In this document: positions 34,348-42,405 of the stretch, one piece after another | Layout: each line of letters begins with the position of its first letter | Numbering within the stretch: the first letter of the stretch is position 1 | Assembly: GCA_964423345.1 (NCBI GenBank) | Contig: CAYREV010000013.1 | Coordinates: forward strand, 1 to 64,000 | Direction: 5' to 3' | DNA length: 64,000 nucleotides | Source of the DNA: CAYREV01 sp964423345 | GTDB lineage: Bacteria; Bacteroidota; Rhodothermia; Balneolales; Balneolaceae | The notes under the pieces: model-generated | What the model was told of the DNA's origin: nothing | The model's database searches: none | Seen by the model: only the letters and a program-made list of their open reading frames with translations | Program-made: the position numbers and the translations under genes

Positions 34348-34965
34348 ATGAAACTGACTGCACTCGAAATCAAACAACAGAGTTTTGAAAAGTCCCTGCG
34401 AGGCTACAACAAGGATGAGGTTCAGGCTTTCCTTAACCTGGTATCCAACGAGTGGGAGCACCTTGTAGCCAAAAACCGCGAGCTGGAACAGAAGATCGAC
34501 AACCTGGAGGAGAAGCTGAAACACTATGAGCGGGTGGAAGAAGCCCTTCACGAAACCCTGCAGACCGCCAAGGAGTCGGCCGAACAGAAACTGTCGGGAG
34601 CCCGCAAGGATGCCCGCAACAAGATTGAAAAAGCCGAGATGGAAGCCGAAACAATTGTCCGGGAAGCCCAGCAGCAAAGGCAACAGATCCGCCAAAGCAT
34701 ACTCCGCCTGCTGGACCGGCGAAAAGAAATCATCGGCGGCATACGTTCCTACCTCGAGCTGGCGCAGGAGTCGCTGGACCAGTTTTCCAAGGATGAAGCT
34801 GCTCTCTTCGATATTCCCAAAGAGGATGAGGGGTTTAATGCCCAGTTCAAGACCCAGCTCCAAAACCGTGCGGAAGCAAGCTCTACAAACGATGAAGAGG
34901 AGGAATCACAGTCTCTCCCTCCCGGGGCCGAAGATGTAGATGACCTGATCGACGAGCTGGATTGA
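34348..34965 (+). CDS. DivIVA domain-containing protein
   Basis: Cytoplasmic coiled-coil protein of 205 residues. The N-terminal 55 residues are the DivIVA lipid-binding domain (LTALEIKQQSFEKSLRGYNK, then DEVQAFLNLV), which binds curved membrane at poles and septa in Gram-positive bacteria. A coiled coil (about 58-150) and an acidic disordered tail follow. In the Bacteroidota group such proteins are found but poorly studied. It lies in a run yggS, two PspB-like genes, divIVA, which suggests an envelope or division function. Ends 198 bases before the phosphorylase gene. Confidence 0.88.
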   Translation: MKLTALEIKQQSFEKSLRGYNKDEVQAFLNLVSNEWEHLVAKNRELEQKIDNLEEKLKHYERVEEALHETLQTAKESAEQKLSGARKDARNKIEKAEMEAETIVREAQQQRQQIRQSILRLLDRRKEIIGGIRSYLELAQESLDQFSKDEAALFDIPKEDEGFNAQFKTQLQNRAEASSTNDEEEESQSLPPGAEDVDDLIDELD

Positions 34966-35163
34966 GCAGCGTCCCGCTTTGCCCCCCTACATCGTCTCTT
35001 TCCCCATTAAGGCATTTTGGATATTTCTGTTCAGCACCGACCATTAAATGGCGAAGTTTCGATACGGTTTTCTTTCCAAACCCTGCTTCCAAATACTTCA
35101 TATTTCTCCTCATATTTTCATATCATCTGTGGTTCAGAGATTATTTAAAATTCAGATTATGCC

Positions 35164-36006
35164 ATGCAGCGAGAACGAGAAACGGTAGAAGAATTTAGAA
35201 ACAAGCGGGACGAAGCCCTTACCTACATACAGGGCGAAACCGAGATGCGCCCCAACTACCTGATCATCCTGGGAACCGGGCTCGGTCACCTTGCCGAGGA
35301 GATCGATATCGAATGCAGTATCTCCTATGCCGACATCCCCCACTTCCCGGTATCCACTGTCGAAAGCCATGCAGGCCGCCTGCTCTTCGGAGAACTGTCC
35401 GGAAAGGAGGTAGTGGCCATGCAGGGCCGTTTCCACTATTACGAAGGATATAGCATGCAGGAGATCGTTTTTCCCGAACGCGTGCTGAAAGCCAATGGGG
35501 CCGATACGCTTATTGTCAGCAACGCCTGCGGCGGGATGAACCCCAACTACCGCAGAGGCGACATCATGCTGATCAACGACCATATCAACATGCTGGGCGA
35601 CAACCCCCTTATCGGGCCCAATGACCCTGAACTGGGTCCTCGCTTCCCGGACATGAGCGAGCCGTATACCGATCGTTTCCTGGAACTGGCCGAACGGGTC
35701 GCACTGGATAAGGGCATTAAAATGCACCAGGGGGTATATCTCGCCTTAAGCGGACCTACCCTGGAAACCAAGGCGGAATATCGCTTTTTGCGAATGATCG
35801 GAGCCGACGTGGTGGGCATGAGCACCGTGCCCGAAGTCATCGCGGCCATTCATATGGGGATGGAAGTGCTCGGCATCTCCGCTATTACCGACGAATGCTT
35901 TCCCGACGCACTGGAGCCGGTCGTCATAGAAGAAGTACTGGAAGCGGCGGGAATGGCCGAACCGAAGATGACCCAGGTTATCAAAGGCGTACTGGAACGA
36001 CTCTAA
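35164..36006 (+). CDS. Purine nucleoside phosphorylase (trimeric class)
   Basis: Cleaves purine nucleosides to the base and ribose-1-phosphate in purine salvage. The 280-residue protein has the class I features: phosphate site LGTGLGHLAEE, the HAGR motif (VESHAGRLLFG), QGRFHYYEGY, SNACGGMNPNY, ALSGPTLETKAEYR and GMSTVPE. Near the C-terminus ITDECFPD has Asp where mammalian trimeric enzymes have the base-specifying Asn243; Asp at this site is common in Bacteroidota and may broaden base choice beyond guanine and hypoxanthine. The start fits the usual N-terminal helix. Monocistronic by spacing. Confidence 0.94.
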   Translation: MQRERETVEEFRNKRDEALTYIQGETEMRPNYLIILGTGLGHLAEEIDIECSISYADIPHFPVSTVESHAGRLLFGELSGKEVVAMQGRFHYYEGYSMQEIVFPERVLKANGADTLIVSNACGGMNPNYRRGDIMLINDHINMLGDNPLIGPNDPELGPRFPDMSEPYTDRFLELAERVALDKGIKMHQGVYLALSGPTLETKAEYRFLRMIGADVVGMSTVPEVIAAIHMGMEVLGISAITDECFPDALEPVVIEEVLEAAGMAEPKMTQVIKGVLERL

Positions 36007-36189
36007 CCCCATAACAACGCTTAAACGACAGGGCGAACAGGCATTTAAAACTGTAAAAAAATACCACTCCCCCTTCCTGCGCCCCATTCCGCTCTTTATT
36101 AATCTTCACTAATACTATTCCACAACTCAGTAAAAATCCTTACTATATGGTATTAGTATATATAACTCATCAAACCATTACCCACATCT

Positions 36190-36963
36190 ATGCCTACAGG
36201 TGGATTTGACGACGGTATCTGGGACGAGCACCAATGGGAGGCTCACCTGGATGAAATTGAACGAAAAAGTGAACAACTCAGAAAATTCATAGCTCCAGAC
36301 CCTTCCGGGAATATCCCCCGCTGGATTACCCTCCTGCAGGAAAATTCAGACGAACATGAGGCGGTTGACGCCTTTATAGAGGAAGAACTGCAGATCGAGG
36401 AAGCCTATTTCCCGGGTGAAGAGGAAGATGACTGGGATGAACCGGATGAGTTCGACGACTATTATTTCGATGAGTTCGACGAGGAGGAGGAAAACCTCTT
36501 CAACGACTACACCGACGATTTGGACGAGGGGGAATCCTGGAAAGAGCTTAGTGACGACTATACCCTTTCGGATCACGGATCCATCGAAACACTGGACATT
36601 TACAATGAGGCCCGTGAACTGGCCGCCTACATACTGCAATGGTCGGAAGGCATCCATCCCAAATACCTGAGCAAGGAATACAACGACTTCGTTGCCAATA
36701 TCCTCAGGATAGGCGCCAAGCTGGCCGGAGGCTATTCATTCGGCTTTGAACAGGACTTTTTGGGGGGGAATATCGTCTATACCAAAAAAGCCCTCTACTG
36801 CGCCAACGACGCCCTGGTGCTTCTGCAGGATGCCCTAAAGAAAGCGCCCTTTGTAACTCCCATGCATTATGGGCAACTGCATGAACGCGTCTTTGAGCTT
36901 CGAAACGACATCGGCATCTATGTACAGGAGCTTCGGGAGCGTTTCCGGATGGGATATGACTGA
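36190..36963 (+). CDS. Unknown acidic protein
   Basis: Soluble protein of 257 residues that I do not recognise. A central segment (about 62-124) is made almost wholly of Asp, Glu, Phe and Tyr, with runs such as DEFDDYYFDEFDEEEE. The C-terminal half (about 135-257) looks folded and helical, with conserved-looking NEARELAAYILQWSEG, an aliphatic core and ERFRMGYD at the end. No signal peptide or membrane helix. The acidic stretch could mimic nucleic acid or chelate cations; that is speculation. It stands alone on the plus strand. Confidence 0.55.
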   Translation: MPTGGFDDGIWDEHQWEAHLDEIERKSEQLRKFIAPDPSGNIPRWITLLQENSDEHEAVDAFIEEELQIEEAYFPGEEEDDWDEPDEFDDYYFDEFDEEEENLFNDYTDDLDEGESWKELSDDYTLSDHGSIETLDIYNEARELAAYILQWSEGIHPKYLSKEYNDFVANILRIGAKLAGGYSFGFEQDFLGGNIVYTKKALYCANDALVLLQDALKKAPFVTPMHYGQLHERVFELRNDIGIYVQELRERFRMGYD

Positions 36964-36992
36964 CAATCCTCGTCCGGGCTTGCAACCCTCGC

Positions 36993-37040
36993 CCGGGCAG
37001 GACGGCAGGTTCCTCACACCGGCTTACGTCTTCTGCCCGG
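36993..37040. other. Inverted repeat between convergent genes
   Basis: CCGGGCAG (36993-37000) and CTGCCCGG (37033-37040) form a perfect 8-base stem around a 32-base loop, between the ends of two convergent genes. A bidirectional terminator is likely, but no U tract follows. Confidence 0.4.
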
Positions 37041-37057
37041 ATAGTTAATAGTACGGT

Positions 37058-38068
37058 TTATTTCCAGATGGCCACCTTGCGGTTCCCCTCCGAGTCGCCC
37101 ATAGCCCTGAACATACCCTGGGTATTCATATTCATATACATATTCCCGTGCTTGTCGACAGCGATCATACCCGCATCATCCGGATCCAATACCTCGTTGA
37201 GCAGGTAGTCGCCCGCCTCTTCCAGCGAAGCATCCCTGAATTTCATATAGCTGCTAACGGTATGGCCCGAAACAGCCCTCATGATCTTTTCGCCCCAGCC
37301 GGTCATCGATACGGCAACGATATCGCTGGCATAGGTCCCCGATCCGATTACGGGCACATCGCCCACACGCCCGAACTTCTTGTTGGTCATACCCCCTGTT
37401 GAGGTACCTGCAACCAGCGTGCCATTCTTGTCGACTACGACACACCCCACCGTACCGAACTTTTCATCCGCTTCGTAGGTCCTCGGTCGAGCGGATTGGG
37501 CTTCCTTCTGTATAGCCCGCCTGTAGGCCTTGTACCGTTTTTCGGTATAGAAATAATCCTGATTCACCCGTTCCACATCGGTATTATCTGCATACTTTTC
37601 GGCTCCCTCGCCGGCAAACATCACATGCTTTGACTTTTCGAGGACAATACGCGCCAGGGAAATAGGATTTTTAACGGTTGTAACACCCGTTATGGCCCCT
37701 GCTTCGCGGCTATTGCCCACCATGATCGCAGCATCCAGTTCGTGGGTGCCTTCATGGGTGAAAACAGCTCCCTTGCCGGCGTTGAATTTGGGATTATCCT
37801 CCAGGTAGTTGATCACCTTCTCGACTACATCCAGTGCCGGCTCCCCCTTGGCGAGGGCCTCTTCGCCCAGTGACAGGGCTTCGTTCAGGTCTTCCCGGTA
37901 GGCCTTCTTGACCGAATCGGGCTTGTCTTTCGAGATGGTCCCGGCTCCGCCGTGAATCACAATGGCCCATTCTTTCTTAGTGGTTTCCTGTTGGTTTCCG
38001 TTCCGGGCACAGGAAGCAAGCAGTACACCGGCCAGCAGCAAAAGCGAGCAGCTTCGCAGTAATTTCAT
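37058..38068 (-). CDS. Isoaspartyl peptidase / type-III L-asparaginase, lipoprotein
   Basis: Ntn-hydrolase of 336 residues with a lipoprotein signal (lipobox LLASC, Cys20). The autocleavage site and nucleophile is Thr206 in KFGTVGCVVVD; the N-terminal alpha part has AIVIHGGAGT and FNAGKGAVFTHEG, and the beta part has GGMTNKKFGRVGDVPVIGSGTYA. Members hydrolyse beta-aspartyl dipeptides arising from damaged proteins, and some act on asparagine. The lipid anchor puts it in the periplasm, as in many Bacteroidota homologues. Divergent from comEC. Confidence 0.93.
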   Translation of the reverse strand: MKLLRSCSLLLLAGVLLASCARNGNQQETTKKEWAIVIHGGAGTISKDKPDSVKKAYREDLNEALSLGEEALAKGEPALDVVEKVINYLEDNPKFNAGKGAVFTHEGTHELDAAIMVGNSREAGAITGVTTVKNPISLARIVLEKSKHVMFAGEGAEKYADNTDVERVNQDYFYTEKRYKAYRRAIQKEAQSARPRTYEADEKFGTVGCVVVDKNGTLVAGTSTGGMTNKKFGRVGDVPVIGSGTYASDIVAVSMTGWGEKIMRAVSGHTVSSYMKFRDASLEEAGDYLLNEVLDPDDAGMIAVDKHGNMYMNMNTQGMFRAMGDSEGNRKVAIWK

Positions 38069-38216
38069 GAGAGCAAATGTCTTAGGGTTAATCTTATTGC
38101 GGCACCAATGATAACCAGTGGAGCTGCCTTTTCAAATTGATGAAACATCATTTAACCTTTTAGGACTTTTACAGGTTCCGGGCTAAATAAAATCCTTTCC
38201 CTGCAAACCCCTTTCC

Positions 38217-38248
38217 CTTCCCCCGGTCAAACTGTAAGGGAAGACCGG
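38217..38248 (+). promoter_or_regulatory. Alternative hairpins in the comEC 5' region
   Basis: CTTCCC (38217-38222) can pair with GGGAAG (38238-38243), or CCGGTC (38223-38228) with GACCGG (38243-38248). The two helices interleave and would exclude each other, because loops are too short for a pseudoknot. They lie about 20-50 bases before the comEC start. A regulatory role is only a possibility. Confidence 0.25.
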
Positions 38249-38266
38249 GCAGGCGGTCATACCTGT

Positions 38267-40687
38267 ATGGCTCCCTACCATTCATATCAATTCCCTTTTG
38301 CCCGCTACCCGGCCGTCCGCATCGTTCTGTTGCTGACCGCCGGGATCATCCTATCGGAATACCTGCCCATGCCTGCCCTCTCCTGGGCCCTGCTTTTTAT
38401 CCTCCTGCTGGGGGGACGGGCGGTCACTTCACTCCTGTCGCAGCGCTCCCTTTCCATGAGCTGTTACTATCTCACCATCTCCCTGTATATACTCCTGATT
38501 ATTGCATTTGGCGGAGCATGGTTTAAATTCCACCCCTCCCTAAGGGACCATCCTCCTCCCTCTAAACTCCTTCTGGACCGCTACACCTGGGAGCAGGTCA
38601 CGGTTACCGGCACCCTGCGACAGCTGCGGCAGTCTGCCGTCGGGAAGTACCACCTGGACCTGGACGTAGACACCACCATCTTTGCCGGTCCGCTACGGTG
38701 GCATGAGAAGTACCGGAGCAGGGCCATTCTCGACCCACGCCTCCTCTCCCGGCCCGGCAAGCTGAAGCTCGGATACCGGCTCCGACTGAAGACCACGGTG
38801 TATCCGTTGGAGGGCAGCCGAAACCCCTCCCGGTTCGACTACCGCACATACCTGGAACGGGAGCGAATCTTTACCCAAATGGGCGTCGACACCCTGCTGC
38901 AGATCCGGCAGCAACAGCCGTTTGGGTGGAGCTCCCTTCGGCAGGCAACCCATGACCTGATAGATCGCACCTTCAGCCTCGAAGCCTCTGCCCTGGCCAA
39001 AGCCCTTCTGGTTGGCTACAAGAATGAGCTGGGTGCTGAACAAAAACAGGCCTTTTCCAGGTCGGGCCTTGCCCATATCATGGCGGTATCAGGCTTGCAT
39101 ATCGGTTTTCTGCTGGTACCCTTCTGGTTTTTAATTCCCTATTTCTGGACCCTGAAAACGGGCCGGCTGCTGGCCCTTTTCATCCTTTGTGCCCTGCTGT
39201 ATCTCTATGCGGGGCTGACCGGCTTCTCCGCCTCGGTCACCCGTGCTGCCGTCACCGGCGGTTTTCTCATCTACGGCCGACTCTTCAACAAGGCCGGCAA
39301 TTCCGTTAACCTGACGGCTGTAGCCGCTGTCATCATACTATTGCTGGATCCCTCCGAACTCTTCAGCCTTGGGTTTCAGCTCTCTTTTACGGCGGTGTTT
39401 ATCATCCTGCTGACCCTCCCGGTGCTGAAAAAAATGCTGTTCCCCCGGGCCTGGCACCGGTGGTACGGTACTCCCCTGACCATATTATGGGTCTCGTTTA
39501 TCGTCCAGCTCGGCCTCTACCCGCTCCTGGCCTGGTATTTTGGCGAGTTCTCGCTGGTTGGGCCCCTTGCAAACGGGCTGGCGGTTCCCCTGCTCATGGT
39601 TGTGGTACCCTACTCCCTGCTGCTCCTGCCCCTTTCCGGTATTATGCCCTCAACAGGGCGTTTCCTTAATACTCCCAACAGTTATATACTGGAATGGCTC
39701 GATACGTTTGTTCATCACTTCTCGTCCTGGAACTTCAGCTGGGTGGAAACACCTCCCGTTACTCCTGTTCTGCTCCTTCTCTGGGCAGGTGCTCTCTTTT
39801 TTATCGCTTCCCTGGCCATATCGGGCCTGCGATGGAAGATGGCTGTCATTTTTCTTCTTGCCTGCTGTATTCAGCAGGGCCTGGAGCTGAAAAACAAGGT
39901 GCTGACGCCCCGGCTCCACCTTACCTTTTTCGATGTGGGACAGGGAGATGCAGCTCTTGTGACGACCCCCGGCGGGAAACACTTCCTCATTGATACCGGA
40001 CCCCGATCCACCAATTTCAGCAGCGCCCGCCGGTCAATCATCCCCTACCTGGAGGCTCGGGGAATCAACCGGCTTGACGCCGTTTTCCTGACCCACCCTC
40101 ATGCCGACCATATCGGAGGGGTTGTCGACCTGTTGCAATCGGTAGCGGTCGACACCCTCTACGATTCGGGATATGAATACGATTCCAGTCTTTACAGGCA
40201 GTATCTCGCAGCAGCCAATGCCCGGGAGGTGCCCATTGTTCACCTCAGGGCCGGAACCATTCTCAAGACCGATCCCGCCCTTCGCATATTTGTGTACGGA
40301 CCCCACCGTGGACCGCCCGGTTCAGATCCCAACCAGCACTCCCTCGTTGTGGAACTCATATATGGAAACACCGAAATGCTTTTTATGGGAGATGCCGGCC
40401 ACAGGCAGGAAAAAAGGGTGCTGTCCCACTACGGGGACCTGCTAAACACCGACCTGCTTAAGGCGGGGCACCATGGAAGCCGAAGCAGCTCTTCCTCCCC
40501 TTTCATTGATATCGCCACCCCCGATATTTCCGTGATATCCCTGGCATGGCACAACCGGTTCCGTCACCCCCATCCGGCAGCCGTTCGCAGGCTTCGCCGG
40601 GCGGGAGGCACCCTTTACTTTACCAGCCTGGAAGGCGCCCTGCTCCTTGATACCGACGGCGAAACCCTTTGGCGCCGGACATGGTAA
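38267..40687 (+). CDS. comEC: ComEC/Rec2 family DNA uptake channel
   Basis: Polytopic protein of 806 residues thought to carry single-stranded DNA across the inner membrane in natural transformation. Domain order: an N-terminal membrane segment and DUF4131 domain (about 15-200), the ComEC_N channel core (about 240-510, with VSGLHIGFL and SLGFQLSF), and a C-terminal metallo-beta-lactamase-like domain (about 545-806) with FFDVGQGDA, THPHADHIGG near 609-618 and KAGHHGSR. The MBL domain keeps its metal-binding histidines, so it may be the nuclease that degrades the non-transforming strand. No other competence genes are close. Confidence 0.93.
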   Translation: MAPYHSYQFPFARYPAVRIVLLLTAGIILSEYLPMPALSWALLFILLLGGRAVTSLLSQRSLSMSCYYLTISLYILLIIAFGGAWFKFHPSLRDHPPPSKLLLDRYTWEQVTVTGTLRQLRQSAVGKYHLDLDVDTTIFAGPLRWHEKYRSRAILDPRLLSRPGKLKLGYRLRLKTTVYPLEGSRNPSRFDYRTYLERERIFTQMGVDTLLQIRQQQPFGWSSLRQATHDLIDRTFSLEASALAKALLVGYKNELGAEQKQAFSRSGLAHIMAVSGLHIGFLLVPFWFLIPYFWTLKTGRLLALFILCALLYLYAGLTGFSASVTRAAVTGGFLIYGRLFNKAGNSVNLTAVAAVIILLLDPSELFSLGFQLSFTAVFIILLTLPVLKKMLFPRAWHRWYGTPLTILWVSFIVQLGLYPLLAWYFGEFSLVGPLANGLAVPLLMVVVPYSLLLLPLSGIMPSTGRFLNTPNSYILEWLDTFVHHFSSWNFSWVETPPVTPVLLLLWAGALFFIASLAISGLRWKMAVIFLLACCIQQGLELKNKVLTPRLHLTFFDVGQGDAALVTTPGGKHFLIDTGPRSTNFSSARRSIIPYLEARGINRLDAVFLTHPHADHIGGVVDLLQSVAVDTLYDSGYEYDSSLYRQYLAAANAREVPIVHLRAGTILKTDPALRIFVYGPHRGPPGSDPNQHSLVVELIYGNTEMLFMGDAGHRQEKRVLSHYGDLLNTDLLKAGHHGSRSSSSSPFIDIATPDISVISLAWHNRFRHPHPAAVRRLRRAGGTLYFTSLEGALLLDTDGETLWRRTW

Positions 40688-40819
40688 AATTGGACGATTA
40701 CAAGAGATCTATTAACTTAGGTCATAATTTGACCGTATCTACCTTTAAACGGCTACCGTTTCAGGAGTTGTTAATGAGTAAGCACTTTTAATCCATCAGC
40801 TGATCTACAGCACCTCTTC

Positions 40820-42130
40820 ATGGCTAAGCAGACACCATCCTGGCTTAATGAACATGGACAGATTGTCCTCCTGGCCGGTGGTATAGCCGGCCTTCTTTTC
40901 CTGATGTATCTGCTGGAACACCTCATCAATCCCCTTGGATACGCCCTGCTTATCGGCATCGTGCTCTATCCCATACGCCGGCAACCCGTGGCCCGCGCAC
41001 TGCTCTACGCCACCACCTTTGCGGCAGGGCTCTGGCTGGTCTATGATTCGGGACACCTGCTGATACCTTTCGTGCTGGCATATATCATTGCTTTCATCAT
41101 CAATCCCCTGGTCGAAATATTGGAGAAACGGCAAATTCCCCGGGGGCTGATCGCAGGACTCTTTACCTTTGCCTCTCTTGGCCTGCTGGGTACGGCCCTC
41201 TTTTTTGCCGCACCGGCTATGCTCGACCAGCTTTCCAATATAGCGGGGCTGATCAATGAAGCGGCCGGCGACACCGAAGGCTGGGTAGAGAGTACAGGCA
41301 TCCTTGCTATAGTCGAGCGTCTCGGTTTCGATACAGCCTACGTCAAAACCCAGCTGGCCAACCAGCTTGAGATTCTCATCGACAATTTCTACATCAGCCT
41401 CACGAACTTCTCCTCTACCTATATATCCGGCATCGGCAGTGTCATCGCCGTACTGTTTTTCGCCATACTGATGCCTTTTTTATGTTTTTTCATGATCCGT
41501 GACTATGAGAAGATAGGTATCTTCATGCGTTCACTGATTACCCCGACTGAGATATCGACCGACTATACCACCGAAATCAGCCGTATTGTGGGGTCCTATC
41601 TCCGCGGACAGTTTATCGTCGTGGTGATCAGCGCCATCAACCTGAGCCTGGGATTCTACCTTGTAGGCGTGCCCTATGCCCTTATCCTGGGCGTCTTTGC
41701 GGGGCTGACAAACTTTATTCCCACCTTTGGATTATGGCTCAGCATAACGATAACCACCCTGGTAGGGGCCTCTCTCGGTGACCCCTGGTATGTTTATCTG
41801 CCCGGCATCTACATCGTCTTTGCCATTGAACAGGTCCTGGAGTCCGGATTTATCGTACCTCGCGTAGTCGGCAAGCATGTTGGGCTGCATCCCCTGCTGG
41901 TCATGTTGTCACTGCTGCTGTTCGGCTTTATGTTCGGTTTTGTAGGGCTGCTCATTGCCGTTCCCTCCGCCGCTCTTATATCCGTATTTTATGAGCAATA
42001 CCGCGAAACCAAAAAGATTTCCTTTTTAAGCGGCAGTGAGCTCGACTCCTTTATTCAGCAGTTTGACCGGGAATCCCAGAAACAGCAGAAAAGAAAACAG
42101 CAGGAAAAAGAGTTGGAATCTGCTGGGTAA
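40820..42130 (+). CDS. AI-2E family transporter (PerM-like)
   Basis: Inner-membrane protein of 436 residues with about eight hydrophobic segments and the topology of the AI-2 exporter superfamily. Characteristic segments are the paired N-terminal helices, a long amphipathic region (about 140-190), the SRIVGSYLRGQFIVVVISA segment and LILGVFAGLTNFIPTFG, then the C-terminal GKHVGLHPLLVMLSLL and FVGLLIAVPSAA. Members have been linked to autoinducer-2 export, sodium/proton antiport and other roles, so the substrate is open. The cytoplasmic C-terminus is rich in Gln, Lys and Glu. It precedes xseB by 54 bases on the same strand. Confidence 0.88.
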   Translation: MAKQTPSWLNEHGQIVLLAGGIAGLLFLMYLLEHLINPLGYALLIGIVLYPIRRQPVARALLYATTFAAGLWLVYDSGHLLIPFVLAYIIAFIINPLVEILEKRQIPRGLIAGLFTFASLGLLGTALFFAAPAMLDQLSNIAGLINEAAGDTEGWVESTGILAIVERLGFDTAYVKTQLANQLEILIDNFYISLTNFSSTYISGIGSVIAVLFFAILMPFLCFFMIRDYEKIGIFMRSLITPTEISTDYTTEISRIVGSYLRGQFIVVVISAINLSLGFYLVGVPYALILGVFAGLTNFIPTFGLWLSITITTLVGASLGDPWYVYLPGIYIVFAIEQVLESGFIVPRVVGKHVGLHPLLVMLSLLLFGFMFGFVGLLIAVPSAALISVFYEQYRETKKISFLSGSELDSFIQQFDRESQKQQKRKQQEKELESAG

Positions 42131-42184
42131 AAACTGTTTATTTAAAACTCCTGTAACCCAAGCACCCGTTCACCCCGTAAAAAT

Positions 42185-42400
42185 ATGACTGACAAGGAAC
42201 GACTGAGCTTCGAAGACGCTTTATCAAGGCTAGAAGAAATTGTGAGAGAGCTTGAAGGTGAAGAGATATCGCTGGAGGAATCCATCAAGCTGTATGAAGA
42301 GGGGATAGAATTATCCAAAATTTGCACCAATACACTTGAAAAGGCAGAATTGCGCATAGAAAAAGTAAATGAGCGGCATGCCGACAATAATGAAGGCTGA
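42185..42400 (+). CDS. xseB: Exodeoxyribonuclease VII small subunit
   Basis: Small helical subunit of 71 residues that assembles around the XseA large subunit to form the single-strand exonuclease VII. The signature LSFEDALSRLEEIVRELEGE and SLEESIKLYEEGIELSK is complete. Its stop is five bases before dxs, the xseB-dxs linkage seen in many bacteria (where ispA often lies between). XseA is not encoded in this window. Confidence 0.93.
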   Translation: MTDKERLSFEDALSRLEEIVRELEGEEISLEESIKLYEEGIELSKICTNTLEKAELRIEKVNERHADNNEG

Positions 42401-42405
42401 CAACT

